From Eremophila alpestris peregrina (Eukaryota; Chordata; Aves; Passeriformes; Alaudidae): a DNA stretch of 64,000 nt. The stretch covers positions 495,517-559,516 of the forward strand of contig WMCF01000150.1 in assembly GCA_009792885.1 (NCBI GenBank). Direction: 5' to 3'. The translations under genes and the position numbers were made by a program. How positions within the stretch are numbered: the stretch's first letter is position 1; each line of letters begins with the position of its first letter. Of this stretch, positions 11,724 through 23,787 are shown one piece after another. The notes beneath the pieces were generated by a model. The model was not told the DNA's origin, searched no databases, and saw only the letters and a list, made by a program, of their open reading frames with translations.

Positions 11724-14676
11724 AGAGCTGTTTCCCAGGCAGCTGCCACCACCCTAAAGCCAGAGGGTGGGATTGGGCTGCAGAGGGATAATGCTGACCC
11801 AGGAGTGCAAGCCCAGACAAGGCAGCTTGGTGCTGCTGCTGCTGAGTAAGTGGTGCATGCAAAACCCTCCCCGAGGTCTGGCCCTGACCCTCCACCTGCC
11901 TCGGCTCCTGCCACGTTATCCTGAATTTATTGCCAGCTTCAGGCCCCCAGTTCATGCTCTTATCTAGGTTTTGTATTTGTGTTTATCTCCCAGAACTGCT
12001 CTGATGTTTTTTTCAATCCTTTTCCCAGTGTTTTCCCCTCTCCCTGCTCTCTCCCCCCTCGCCCCTGTCTCTTATTTCTCTTGCTGTCCTATTTTTTCAT
12101 CCTGTATTTACAGTGGGAAGGGAGAGGGGAGTAAATCAGGAGCCACACGTGCAGGCACACACACACACGGGCTGCATGTTTGTCTTGCTCAGTCACAGGG
12201 TGAATAAGTGTCCTTGTTCCAACACGTTTTTCCCATTTCTCTTCCCAGGGGCTTTTCAGAGGGAGAATTCCTCTGCACAGCCACACACCAGGCCTGAGCT
12301 CTCCCTCCTTTGCCGTGCTCCTCAAGGATTTCCTCCTCCTTTTCCTGATTTCCAGGAGCCCAGAGCCCACCCAAAGCCTCCCTGCAAGGGCAGCTGGAGC
12401 TCCCCAGGTGCTGAGCTGGCTCCAAAGCAGGGCAGAGGTTTCTGTGCAGGGCAGGAGCCACGGGAGCAGGATTTTCTCTGCTGGGGCTCTCCTGCATCCA
12501 TGGCATTGCTCAGCCCTGGCTGGGTGATGCCTCCCATCCTTCTGGGCCTCCTCAGGAGTCAGATCCAGCTTTTCTGAGAGGTGAAGGAACATTTTGGGGG
12601 ACACCACACGTGCTCTGAGCAGTGAAAACAGCCAAAAACCCCAGAGCTGACCCCAAAATCCATGAGTCTGCCAACAGGGAGGGGCACTGCCCCTTCCTCA
12701 TCCTCACCTCTGTCCCTGCCACCGTGCCAGGCTGCCCGGTGACCCTGGGGAGGGGACAGAGGCACAGTTTCTGTCCCCAGGGCGGGGAGGGCACAGCTCT
12801 CTTGCTGGACCTGCAGGGATGCTTGGCTTGGGATTACCAAACCCAGAGGATTTCACAGGATTTCACAGGACACTCTGTTGACACCTGGCTGCCCTTTTCC
12901 CTCTCTCCCTGCCTTGTTCCTGCTGTTTCCCCACTTTTTCTCCAGGCTGGGCTCTGTGGGTCACAAACCCCACCAGCTCTGCTGGTGCTCCTCACCAGGG
13001 AGCTGCACCTGGGGCTTGGGGAGGCAGAGGCTGCGCTGAGAGGGAGCTGGGGAGCAGCAGAGATGCTCGGAGGGAGCCAGGAAGGCAAGGGAGAACCTTT
13101 AGAAAGCGATTCAGGAGGATAAGGAACAGCCTCTTCTCACCCTGAGCTTCTTCCAGCTCCATCATCACACAGCTTCTGGAGATCTGGGCTTGTCCCATCC
13201 CAAAGTGGTGCCCCCAACCCTTTCCCAGCCCGGGCTCCATCCCACAGCACCTCTGTCCCAGCCCAGGAGCCCAGCAGGACCCACAGCTCCTCAGAGGGAG
13301 CAAAGCTGTCCCTGTGCCCTGCTCCAGGCGTGCCCTGGGAGCCTTTCCCCTCTCCAGAACTTCACTGGATCTCACTGACCAGGAAAAGAAGCCCCAGAGG
13401 GAAAATCAAGTTTTTAAGCAGTGGGACAGGGACATAAAGGTCTCTGTGTGGGGATTTCCAGTCTCTGGATTTCTGGGAAGCCAAAGTCTCCCAGCTTTGG
13501 GAGGCTGCAGTCTCCTGAGGCACACGATGGGCATTCCCCAGCTTTGCAGCCTTGGATGTAGGGAATTTCTTCCTGGGATGCAAATCTAAACTAACAAAGG
13601 GATTCCTGCTGCTGGGGGCAACAGCAAATTGTGCTGAAAGTTGTAATTTCAGAGTAAAAGAGCATCCTCAGAGGAGACCCTGGGGACAGCAGACCCTTGA
13701 TAGCAGCTGCAGCTCAGGACTGAACCTTTTCGTGGAAACAAAACCTCTTGCAGCCACCCAGATCTCAATACAGTTCTGCCAGCTGCAGGATAAAGAATAA
13801 ATAAACAATAAAAAGAGCAGAATGTTTTGCATAAGATTTTATAAACTATCAATTTCACAGAAATTATCCCTCTCTCTTGGTTCCCAAAAATCCCAGAGCT
13901 CTTCAAACAGGCTGGAGCAGAGCAGAATCTCCATCTCCTAAATTCAGATGGGGGAACCATCCATGAAATCCCAGCTCCAGAGTCACTGAGCCTGCAAACT
14001 GCCAGTGACCACAGCCCCAAGAAGCCAAAGCAGATGGCAGGGAACCTCCAGGGGTCCTTTCCCAATCCAGGGAATGTCCCTTCCTGATCCCAGACCTGGT
14101 GTTTTAGCTCCAACCTCCCCCAATCCACCAGGCCGATCTCCAGTGGAAAGGAGGTGGGAAAGAAAACAAAAACTCGAACCCAGTGACACAGAAACCAAAT
14201 TAATCATCAAAGTGTGTGTGTGGGGGGATCCTTCCTGGCCTCAGCAGGCAACCAGCAGGAGCCTTGGAAGGCAGCTTTAATTAATTAATTATAAACAAGG
14301 TGAGCATGGTGCAACCAGCCCTGTGAGCACGTGGAGGGCAGGCAGGATCCTCTGCACGGTTATGCAACGTGGGGAGGGCTGCAGAATCCTGGGTTCTGGG
14401 GTGCAGAGCTTCCCCAAAGCCTGGCCTCTGCTCCTGTGCTGCTCCCTGAACTCCCAGCTGGTGCAGACTGTAGAGATACTATAAAAGAAAGGCTTTATAA
14501 AATAGTTTATGGCTATGCTTGAAGTAGCTTGTAAGTTCCCATCAAGAAAAATTATGAGAATGAACACAACAGCCTATTCTTAGAGAGAAAAATGAATTTG
14601 CACCTGCATAAACAATGGATCTGTCCCGTGGGAATCAGTGAAGAAAACACATAAACAGATCTGGAGAGGGAAAATT

Positions 14677-14784
14677 TGATAGACATATACAATATGATAG
14701 ACATATACAATGTGATAGACATATACAATGTGATAGACATATACAATATTATAGACATATACAATATTATAGACATAGACAATA
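14677..14784. repeat. 18-bp AT-rich minisatellite (6 copies)
   Basis: Six tandem units of TGATAGACATATACAATA with few substitutions. Confidence 0.95.
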
Positions 14785-15468
14785 GAGCAACGAGCTGAGT
14801 TTCCCTGTGTTGCTGCCCAGCTGGGTTTAACACAGTGCCTTCTAAATTTCCTAGAAATTTGAGCTTTGTCAATAAAGAATTGGCTTTTCTGCATGAGAAA
14901 ACTGAGTCCTGCTGATTCATGACAACACCCAGCCTGTATTTTTTAATGAGTAAATTCACCCTTTTCTGAGCTGACATCGGCCTTTCACTCACACTCCTGT
15001 CTGTCCGGCCTCTGATTTAATGCTGAGCTGTCATTTAACCCTTCATCCTCTGCAGAGCAGGCAGGGAAGGGGCTGTCCCCGAGGCTGCACAAATCCCCGG
15101 TGCTGTCACACCCCTGCCAGTGTCGCTGCCCCGCCCGGTATCGCTCTTACACAACGCGGCTCTCGCCTCCTGCCCGCGCCTCCTGCCCATCATTAAGACT
15201 CCCCGTGGTCCTGCTCGTAGCCTGCAGGCCTGGTTTAAGTCCTGGCAGGGCGTTTGGCCTGGTGTGGTACCCTGGAGGAGCTCCTGGGGTGGTCTCAGCA
15301 CCCTGAAAGTCCGAGTCTTGGTGTAGGAAGGCAAATCCTGAGCGAATTCATCCCCCAAATGACTGCATCCTGTTGGTTCAGCTTTTCTTCCCTTCATCCC
15401 CTGATCCAAGACACACAGCTGATGGTCACATCATCAGAAATACCTGAGCTTCACTTTATGCCCTAAAA
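14785..15468. other. Intergenic DNA, nothing recognised
   Basis: Unique sequence between two minisatellites. No gene, RNA or repeat signature seen. Confidence 0.7.
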
Positions 15469-15808
15469 ATTGAGTCTATCTCACATAAATTGAGTCCATC
15501 CCACCTCAATTGAGTCTATCTCATATAAATTGAGTCCATCCCACCTCAATTGAGTCTATCTTATCTAAATTGAGTCCATCTCACCTCAATTGAGTCCATC
15601 TCATATAAATTGAGTCCATCCCACCTCAATTGAGACTACCTTATCTAAATTGGGTCCATCTCACCTCAGTTGAGTCTATCTTATCTAAATTGAGTCAATC
15701 TCATCTAAATTGAGTCTATCTCACCTCAATTGAGTCCATCTCACATAAATTGTGTCCATCTCACCTAAACTGAGTCTATCTCACCTAAACTGAGTCCATC
15801 TCACCTAA
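15469..15808. repeat. 20-bp minisatellite (about 17 copies) with dimeric order
   Basis: Units of ATTGAGTCTATCTCACATAA. Over much of the array the variants TCTATCTCATATAA and TCCATCCCACCTCA alternate, giving a 40-bp higher-order unit. Confidence 0.94.
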
Positions 15809-15868
15809 GCCCTGCCTGGGGAGCAGCAGGCTCCAGGGAGACCTCACTGTGGCTTCCCAGTGTGAAGG

Positions 15869-16145
15869 AGGTTTATAAAAAATGGGGAGAGGGACTTTTC
15901 AGAGGGGTAGATAAGGACAGGACAGAGGTTTTACACTAAAAGAAGGGTTGGAACAGATGTTTGGTACAAGTTCTTCACTCAGAGGGTGGTGAGGCCCTGG
16001 CACAAGGTGCCCAGGGAAGCTTCCAGCACATCTCTGCACGTGTCCAAGGCCAGGCTGGAGCAACCTGGGATAGTGGAAGATGTCCCTGAGCATGGCAGGG
16101 CTGGATTGAGACGGGATTTAAGGTCCTTTCCACCCCAGCCCATGA
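15869..16145 (+). mobile_element. CR1 LINE 3'-end fragment
   Basis: Runs from TTTATAAAAAATGGGGAGAG through TTCTTCACTCAGAGGGTGGT, GAGGCCCTGGCACAAGGTGC and ATAGTGGAAGATGTCCCTGA to TTTAAGGTCCTTTCC. 5'-truncated. Confidence 0.92.
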
Positions 16146-17435
16146 GATCCCAGCCCAGAGGCTCTGCCCTCTCTTCCAGGAGAGCCCCACTGACACACCT
16201 GGATGTGCTGCTGCCTGAACCTGATCCCCGTGAGAGCGGCCCTGAACTCGTTCTGCCAGCTCTGCTGTCACCCTGGCAGCTGCTGCCCTGCTCTCCCATT
16301 GCCCAATGCCCCCCAGAAGGCTGCTGGGTCCATCTGGGAGCTCTCCTGCAGCAGGAACACCCTGGCTGCACCTCGGCGTCGCATTTTCTGGGCTGGGGAT
16401 GTGTTTCACGTCACGGTGGAAGAAATGAGGAAGGGCTGGGAATATGTAGGATGTGGATTAGTGGGCAGAGCACGGAGCAGGCAATGGCCAGGCAGGTTCC
16501 CTGCTCCTGCCTGGCTCAGGGTTGTTGTGAGAAGCAGGGCCAGTGAATCATGGGCTGGTTGAGCTCATCCTCCCCGACTCCCCATGACTTCATCACTCGC
16601 TGCTGTTTGAAAACCTGCTCTGGAGCCTGTCTAAAGGAGTGCCCCGGGGTTGGCTTAACTGTTTCTGCTCTATTTAGTCTGAAGTGGGCCCAGTTTCTTT
16701 CACTTTTTCATCCTGGGGAGGTTGGATTTCCAACGCCAGTGACACTGCAGAGTGGAAATGTTTTGGTGTGAGCAACAAAACACCCAAACTTTCTGGTACA
16801 GTGAGAAAAAAAATTAAATTCTAAACAACAACAGCAGCATCGTGAGGTATTCATGAAAAAGAGGAAGGATTTAGAGGGGTCACAACCGTGAAGAATAAGA
16901 GGATGCAAAAGATGAAAAGTAAGAGAATGCAAAAGTTAAAAATTAAGAGAAAGCAAAAAGGTTGCAGAGAGATTTCAGGGGGAGAAACCAAGATTTCAGG
17001 GGGAGAAGAACTTCCATTTTGCTGAAAAATTTGCCAGCTCCCCAGTGCATGCCTCAGTTTCCCTAATTGCTACGTGGGGTTACCAGCCCAGACCTATTTT
17101 GCAAAGGTGTTGTCGGGTTTAATTTGCGAACCTTTGAAAAGCTCTGCCGAGTGCTGGAGATGAAAGGGCCTGCAGATGCCAGCCGTGGGTGTGTGCTCTG
17201 AGTCACAGGCACAGCCAGGGACCTGTGCTGGGACTGCACAGGCAGGGGACACTCGTCCTGTGCAGGGACCAGAGCAAGAAAATCCCAGGGGATGCTCCTG
17301 GAGAAATGAACTCATGCTGGAGGCAGCAGGAGCCACCTCTGGGAGGGGCAGAGATAAGGAGATGTCCAAGCTGGGCTGTGTTCGGGCTCCTAAACTGCCT
17401 GGAAAATGTGTGTGTGCACAAATTGGCACCTGGAA
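16146..17435. other. Intergenic DNA, nothing recognised
   Basis: No gene or clear repeat. 16870-16960 has two or three imperfect copies of an AAGAGAATGCAAAAG-type word. Confidence 0.7.
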
Positions 17436-17875
17436 TGTGAGGTCCCCAACACAAGGAGGACGTGGAAGTGTTGGAGCAGGTCCGGAGGAGGTTGATAAAG
17501 GAAACAGGCTGAGAGCTGGGAATGTTCAGGCTGGAGGAGAGAAGGTTGTGTGGAGACCTCACAGCTGCTCCCAGGATCTGAAGGGGCTGCAGGGAAGCTG
17601 GAGAGGGACCCTGGATCAGGAACTGGAAAAGGGGAAATGGATTCAAACTGCAAGAGGGGAAATTTGGGTTGGATGTTGGGAAGGAATTGTTCCCTGGGAG
17701 GGTGGGCAGGCCCTGGCACAGGGTGCCCAGAGCAGCTGGGGCTGCCCCTGGATCCCTGGAGGTGCCCAAGGCCAGGTTGGAGCACTCTGGGACACTGGAA
17801 GGTGTCCCTGTCTGTGACAGGGGTGGGACTGGATGGGCTTTAATCCCTTCCAACCCATCCCCTGATTCTGGGATT
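17436..17875 (+). mobile_element. CR1 LINE 3'-end fragment (longest, about 440 bp)
   Basis: Includes GGAGCAGGTCCGGAGGAGG, GGCTGGAGGAGAGAAGGTTG, TGGAGACCTCACAGCTGCTC, GGCAGGCCCTGGCACAGGGT and ACACTGGAAGGTGTCCCTGT in CR1 order. The longest CR1 remnant in the window, still without an open reading frame for its enzyme. Confidence 0.93.
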
Positions 17876-19577
17876 TACTCTGGATTCCCACCACTAAAAC
17901 CAAGATCTAAAAACTCAACCCTTAACCTTTTATCTGCCTCACCCACACCAAAATCTTATCAAAGCCTCAGGAAAACAAACCAAGGCCACCTTTGTCCAAG
18001 CCAGACCTCATCCTGGGGATGTTTTTGTGTTCCTCAAGGATCAACCTTGGCTGGAACAGCTCTGCTGAGTCTCCTCAGTACACGTGAGAACAGGAGCCTC
18101 CACCCTGCAGTATTTTTAATTACTTGGAGACTTACAGGACTGTTGATGTTCTAAAGAAACAGCTCAGCCCAGCAAGCCAGGGGGAAAGAAATGCATTGAT
18201 GTCAGTCAAATTTTTTCCTTTATGAAATCGGGTCTTTAAAAAAACGGCATTGCCCTTTCCTGTGCTGAGGAATGAATTCTGACTCATGAAAGGCTGAGGG
18301 CCTGTTAATAAAAAATTATTAATGAAAGAAATGCCCTTTCCCAACAAGTGTTAACCAAAAAAATGCGGAATGCCAAGGCATTTTTCATAAGGAGAGAGTC
18401 ATAAAGAAATGCAGGCAGGGAGAGGGGCTGGATCTCTGAGCCAGGGGCCCAGAAAAAGAATTTCACTTTCATTTTCTCTCATTTTGCACAGAGCAGACCT
18501 TTAAAAACTGCAGTTGTAAGACAGGTTCTTTCCTTCTCCTATCAGATCCAGAGTTTGTGCTGCTCCTGCCTCTGTTTCCTCCACACCTCAAAAAAAAAGG
18601 TGGAAAATGCAGAGCTGGGTTTTTACTCAAATCCCTTCCAACAGGGGGTTCCTGGTGGATGTTTAGGGAGATTTTTTTTACAGGTGAAAACCACCTTCTG
18701 CAGCAGCACCACTGGGTTGTTCTGAGAAAACTCAATTAAGCACAAATCTCTGGCGTGGTTAATTTGCACCCTGGGCATTCATCTCAGAGAAATCTCATGG
18801 AAATTCCGAGTATAATCTGAAGGGATGTGAAAGGAAGATCAACCTCATGCTTTAGAAGTCGCTGGAATCCACCAGTGCCCATAAAGAGCTTTTTTCCCCC
18901 CTGAAATGCTCTGTGATTCCAGCAAGTGAACATTGCCCTGGAATTCAGCTGCTGGAGATGGATGCTTTTTAAAACTTTTTCACTTCTTTTCTCCACCAAG
19001 AGGTATTTTGACCATCCAGGCTGCAAAATGGTTCCTCTTCCAGGTGTGTGCCAGGTGTGTTCCAGTTCTGAGGACATTTATGGGAAGAGCTACAGAGGAT
19101 ACACATGAACTTTTATCTCAGAGCATGCAGTGGGGGTTTTGTTTCACCCCTCACCTTTTGGAGGCTGCGTGGCCTGCAGGAAAAGCAGGGCCAGCCAATT
19201 TTTGACCTGTTCTGATCCGTGGCTGGGTCATTTCCAGGTCTAGATGGACAGACATTGCACAAACCCAAAACAAAACCAAAATAAAGGTAATAGGGCTGTT
19301 TAAACCCAGTATTAACCATGAATTTCTCCTCCTCCCTCCTGAAAGCAGCAAGCCCTGGGGGGAGCCTGCTTGAAGAATGCTTTATTCTGGGCATTCATTT
19401 TAATTACAACCCTAATTATTTTTGGTGCACAGCTATGACCCAGTTAACAAACCCACCTTGGGCATCTCCAAGGTGTCCCCAACCCTGCCCATCTCTGCAA
19501 GGAGAGAACCTCAGCTGCTGGCCAAATTATTTTTGAAACGAGCCGTGGAACTGGTTGCTACATCTTAATGAAATTTT

Positions 19578-19588
<11 letters not shown>
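17876..19588. other. TRIM29 5' flank, nothing recognised
   Basis: 1.7 kb of moderately AT-rich unique sequence upstream of the promoter. It may carry regulatory sites, but none can be assigned. Confidence 0.6.

Positions 19589-19625
<37 letters not shown>
19589..19625. repeat. 37-bp poly-T tract next to the TRIM29 promoter
   Basis: Uninterrupted T run ending 17 bases before the TATA-like box, preceded by shorter T runs. Confidence 0.95.
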
Positions 19626-19628
<3 letters not shown>

Positions 19629-19642
19629 GAGACATTTCAATG

Positions 19643-19650
19643 TATATAAA
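19643..19650 (+). promoter_or_regulatory. TRIM29: TATA-like box of the TRIM29 promoter
   Basis: A TATATAAA octamer lies about 350 bases upstream of the start codon and 17 bases after a 37-T tract. If it is used, transcription would begin near 19675 and give a 5' UTR of about 320 nt, contiguous with coding exon 1. The assignment rests on motif and position only. A short (CA)n at about 19742 and the GC-rich stretch from 19800 onward would lie in the 5' UTR. Confidence 0.4.
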
Positions 19651-19996
19651 CAGCCCTTCCTCCCCAACCTGGTTAGACAAGAATGTTCCTGGGTGTGGAC
19701 TGCCTTGTATAATTAACTGCACAGCTGGAGCTTCTGATCCCTCCACACACACACGTCTGCTCCTTCCTTTCCTCCTTTCCTTTCCCCCCTTTTGCATCCA
19801 GCTCGGGCGCGGTGCGGGCGCTGCTGCTGCTGCTCCTCCCGGGGAGCTCGGGGTGCACGAAGGGTTCCTGGGCATTCCAGAGCCATTCCTCGCTGCTGAG
19901 ACGAGCGCCAGGCACAGCCTGCCTGCCTTGGAGGGGGCTGAGAGACAGCAGAGAGCCAGCAGAGAGGAGAGGGAGGCCACTGACCCTGCCCAGGCC

Positions 19997-20851
19997 ATGG
20001 AGACGGCTGGCACCGCCAGGACCAACGGCACGGCCGGCAAGGCCGAGGACGTCAAGAGCCCGACTGCCCCCAAAAAAGAAGAGGAAGCCAAAAAGGCCAC
20101 GAGCCCTGGCGGAGGCGAGAAAGAAGCTATAAAAGGCACGGGCGGTGCTGCGTTGGAGACGGGGCAAATCAAGAGCTCCCTCTTCTCTGGGAGTGACTGG
20201 AAGAGGCCCATCATTCAGTTTGTGGAGTCATCCGACGAGAAGAGGTCAACCTACTTCAGCATGGACTCGGCAGACTCCAAGAAGATGCAGTTTGCCAGCG
20301 GCCAGCTGGGAGACATGAGGAGACCGGCCCTGAACTTCCCGGAGAAAGGCGACCTCAGGAAGTCCCTCTTCTCCCTGGATTCCAAAAAGAGCTTCCTGCC
20401 CGCCGACGGGGAAGGGAGGAAGTCCCTGTTCTCTGCGGGGCAGATGGGGGAGCTGAAGAAATCCTCCCTGCCCCTGGTGGAGACGGGGGATCTGAGAAGA
20501 CCCTTCAACAAGGCCGACAGAGCCGCGGGCTCCCGGCCCCGCGTGAAGCTCGAGGACGTTCTCTGTGACTCCTGCATCGACAACAAGCAGAAGGCTGTCA
20601 AGTCCTGCCTGGTGTGCCAGGCTTCCTTCTGCGAGCTGCACCTCAAGCCCCACCTGGAGGGAGCGGCCTTCCGGGACCACCAGCTGCTGGACCCCATCAG
20701 GGACTTCGAGGCCAGGAAATGCCCCGTGCACGGCAAGACCATGGAGCTGTTCTGCCAGACAGACCAGATGTGCATCTGCTACCTGTGCATGTTCCAGGAG
20801 CACAAGAACCACAGCACGGTGACGGTGGAGATCGAGAAGGCGGGGAAAGAG
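19997..20851 (+). CDS. TRIM29: TRIM29 coding exon 1: N-terminal region and both B-boxes
   Basis: Encodes residues 1-285 and ends in phase 0 before donor GTAATT. The frame is also open upstream to 19640, but no other in-frame ATG falls between the presumed TSS and 19997, and the start has a good Kozak context. Residues 1-60 are rich in Ala, Lys and Glu. A segment around 70-80 (WKRPIIQFVES) matches mammalian TRIM29. Residues 105-176 hold five 13-residue repeats. B-box 1 begins at Cys190 (CDSC...CLVC...H) and B-box 2 at Cys242 (CPVHG...CQTDQMCICYLC...H). The zinc ligands appear intact. Confidence 0.96.
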
Positions 20852-23730
20852 GTAATTCTTTTCTTCTTTTAGTCCTATTTTTATTTCTCCTTTTATTTCT
20901 CCTTTTATTTCTCCTTTTATTCCTCCTTTCATTCCCTCTGTTCCCAGCAGCCTGCAGATCTCAGGGTCACACCAATTCCTCCTCCAGGTCATGGCTGGCA
21001 TGGAATCCCGGGATGCAGTGGTGCTGGGTGGGAAGTGCTCCGTGGAGAATTGATATGGCCAATATCAGTTCTGCTGTTTCCTTGGGGTTGTCGATCTCCT
21101 GATCCAGCACTTGTGCTGCAGGCTGGCTTTAGGGGTGGAGAACCTGGCTGCCAGCACACCTGGCTTCCAGCAGAGGATGAATCAAAGCCCCAAATGATAA
21201 GTTTTTAAAAATGTCCTGGAGTTTTGATGGTGTTTGGGTGGTGTTACCCACAGGAAGGTGGGCACTGCTCAGGGTCGGCAGCTCCAGAATACAAACTGTC
21301 AAATCAGTGGCTGCTGAAGTTTCTCATAGGTACTAACAACTACTGAAAATTGCTACCTCAGCTCCTTAGAGTGAGATTAGGTTTTGGCTTTTTTTTTTTT
21401 TTCCTTTTCTGTTGAGCCACACCTATGGAAAGAGTCTTTTGAAGTTTAGATGGAAAAAAACACGAACCCTGGTGCAAGCACAAAACCTGATCATTTCCCC
21501 TGAGGTGTTACAGGTTCAGAGGATGGACATCCAGGGAGATTTCACTAATGAAATGTCTTTCACTTTTGTTTGCTCAAAGCCTCCTGTTGTTTGCTTTCTG
21601 GGTGGATGAGGAGGGTTTCACTTGTTCCAGCAAAAAATCAGGGTCTCACCACATTTATTGCTGCACATCCCCGTGGTGACAGCAGGACCTGGCCTAGAAA
21701 CTTTCTAAGCAGGCAGGACAGGAGAGATGCCAGAAAGGAGACCTGTAAAATGATAATTATATAACACAACGTGCCTGGAGTCACAGAGTCAGAACCTGGA
21801 AGGGCACCGAGATCTCCTAAACCCCAAACCAGTGCTGTGATGTGGTGACCAGGCAAACACAGGTGCCTGCTGCGAGAAATTCCTGAGTTCCCCTTAATGG
21901 GGAAGAACAATTTTACTCTTTCTAAGGAGCTGGGATGATTTATCTCATCAGGCTGAAAGAGCATCTTTGTGTAGAGCTTATCTCTGCCTCCTCTGCTCTT
22001 TCCTTGCCCTGCCATCTCCAGCTTGGAGCCTTGCTGAAACCAGACAAAGCCTTTTCCACGTCTCAGACAGCCTTTCCCAAATTCCTGCAGGGCTTGCCAG
22101 CCTGCTGTCTGTCCCATAATTGCCCATCCTGGTGGTTTTGATGTCAGCCCTGAACGTGGCAGAGCTCTGACACAAAGATGAGGCTGGTGTCTGCCGAAGG
22201 GTCCAAGTCCAGCCTGGAACGAGGAGAGCAGCTGCTTCCTGAGGAAGCAAAGCTGCTCAAATCCTTCCTCCTGGGGCTGGAGACTCCTCCAGCACCCTGA
22301 TTTTAAACTCACAGCCACGGGTGAGCAGAGAACTGGGGTTTAAACGCTGTTTGATTCCTCTCTCAAGAGTCCTTGTGCCACCTTTAGCTCAGCCCGAAGG
22401 ATTTTAGGATTTATCAGCATGAATCATGCACATGTGCGAGTTTCTCCTGACAGCGAGTCCGATCTTGTTGTAACTCGAGCGAGCATTCACTCAGACAAAA
22501 ACAATTAGCACGAAAGCTGCTGCCTACAAAATGTTTGTCCCCACCCCTGATTTATTCACCAGAGGTGGAGCCTCAGCCGGGAGCCACAAGGAGCAATGAA
22601 TATTTCCAAGCCCCTGGTGTTTAGCACCTCTCCTGATCGAATGAGCCCGGCTGGAATGTGACCACGAACTGGGAGAGAACTGGGAGAGAACTGGGAGAGA
22701 ACTGGGAGAGCGGCTGCTGCTGCCCTTTTGGGAGGGATCAGCAGCAACCTCACCCCAAGGTCAGCCCTGATTTCCCAGCTCGGCATCCCAGCAGCTCCAA
22801 AAGAGCTTTAAAAACCACCAAACCCATTCTGCTGGATGCCCAGGATTTATCTGCAGGGATTCCCTCATCCCTGGCTGTTGTGTGACTCCAGAATTCCAGA
22901 ACTGGTGTTTGCTTTGCTGCACTGCCAGCCTGCGAGCTCAGCACCAAAGTGTCACGAAATAAGCTTGGTTTAGGTACACCTGCCCTTCAATTCTGCAGAA
23001 TTAATGCAGATTTCAGCCTTTTTTTTTTTGCTGTAGGGAGGAGAGGAGCTGTGCTTTAGAGCTGGGAAAGCTCCTTCTGAGGAATCAGGAAACCCTGCTC
23101 GTCTCACGGAGCAGACAGAGGGGAGGAATGCAAACAAGGCAGAACACAGACACCTGTAGTTAGGGCAGTGATATCTCCGTCTCAGACAGAGAACACAGCA
23201 GCATCTTCCACTTCTCAGGAGCCTGGGGTGAGAGTCGCTCAGCCCCTGTTCCTGCTGAGCAGCCACAAGCGAAAGGACAGGGACTCAGACAATTTGTCCT
23301 GACTTCCCACCCTGGGCCATTTGCGTGTTTTACCCAGCACACCTTTAATGCTCTCCCCAGATCCACTTTGCATTCGTTTCCTGCTGCGGATTTAAAGGAA
23401 AAAGAGCAGTTTGCACCCAGAACCAGCACAAAAAAAAAAACAAAAACAGGGGAAAAGGTGTGTGAGGCTGGGTAATAACAACTCACACTTGAAAAGTGAG
23501 AGTGCTCCACAGCAGTCCAATAAACCCCGTGATTTATCAGCAGGAGCAGAGCCCCACTTGGAGACAGCATCCTTCTTTCTGAGAGGGGATCCTTCATCCC
23601 AAACCTGCTTTCCAGGGCTGCTCTCTGAAGGAGGCAGCTTCACCTCTGCCTGCCATTCCCAGAGCTGGGAATAACCTGAGTTACCTCCCTGTGCTCTGCA
23701 TGCCAGAAAAACACTTTGGGCTTGGGTTTT

Positions 23731-23787
<57 letters not shown>

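Larger units (their letters stand above)
10921..14676. other. 5' intergenic DNA, no gene recognised
   Basis: Contains the adapter artefact at 11336-11496, a (CA)n at 11699-11723 and a short ACACACAC run near 12158. No coding signature on either strand. Confidence 0.75.

Noticed and set aside
1..19600. Exons of OAF, expected 5' neighbour of TRIM29 from human synteny
   Set aside because: I searched the minus-strand frames for recognisable OAF sequence and found none. The gene presumably lies beyond the left edge.
19640..19996. N-terminal extension of TRIM29 from ATG 19640
   Set aside because: That ATG overlaps the TATA-like box and has no homology to TRIM29. The start at 19997 has a good Kozak context and fits the known protein length.
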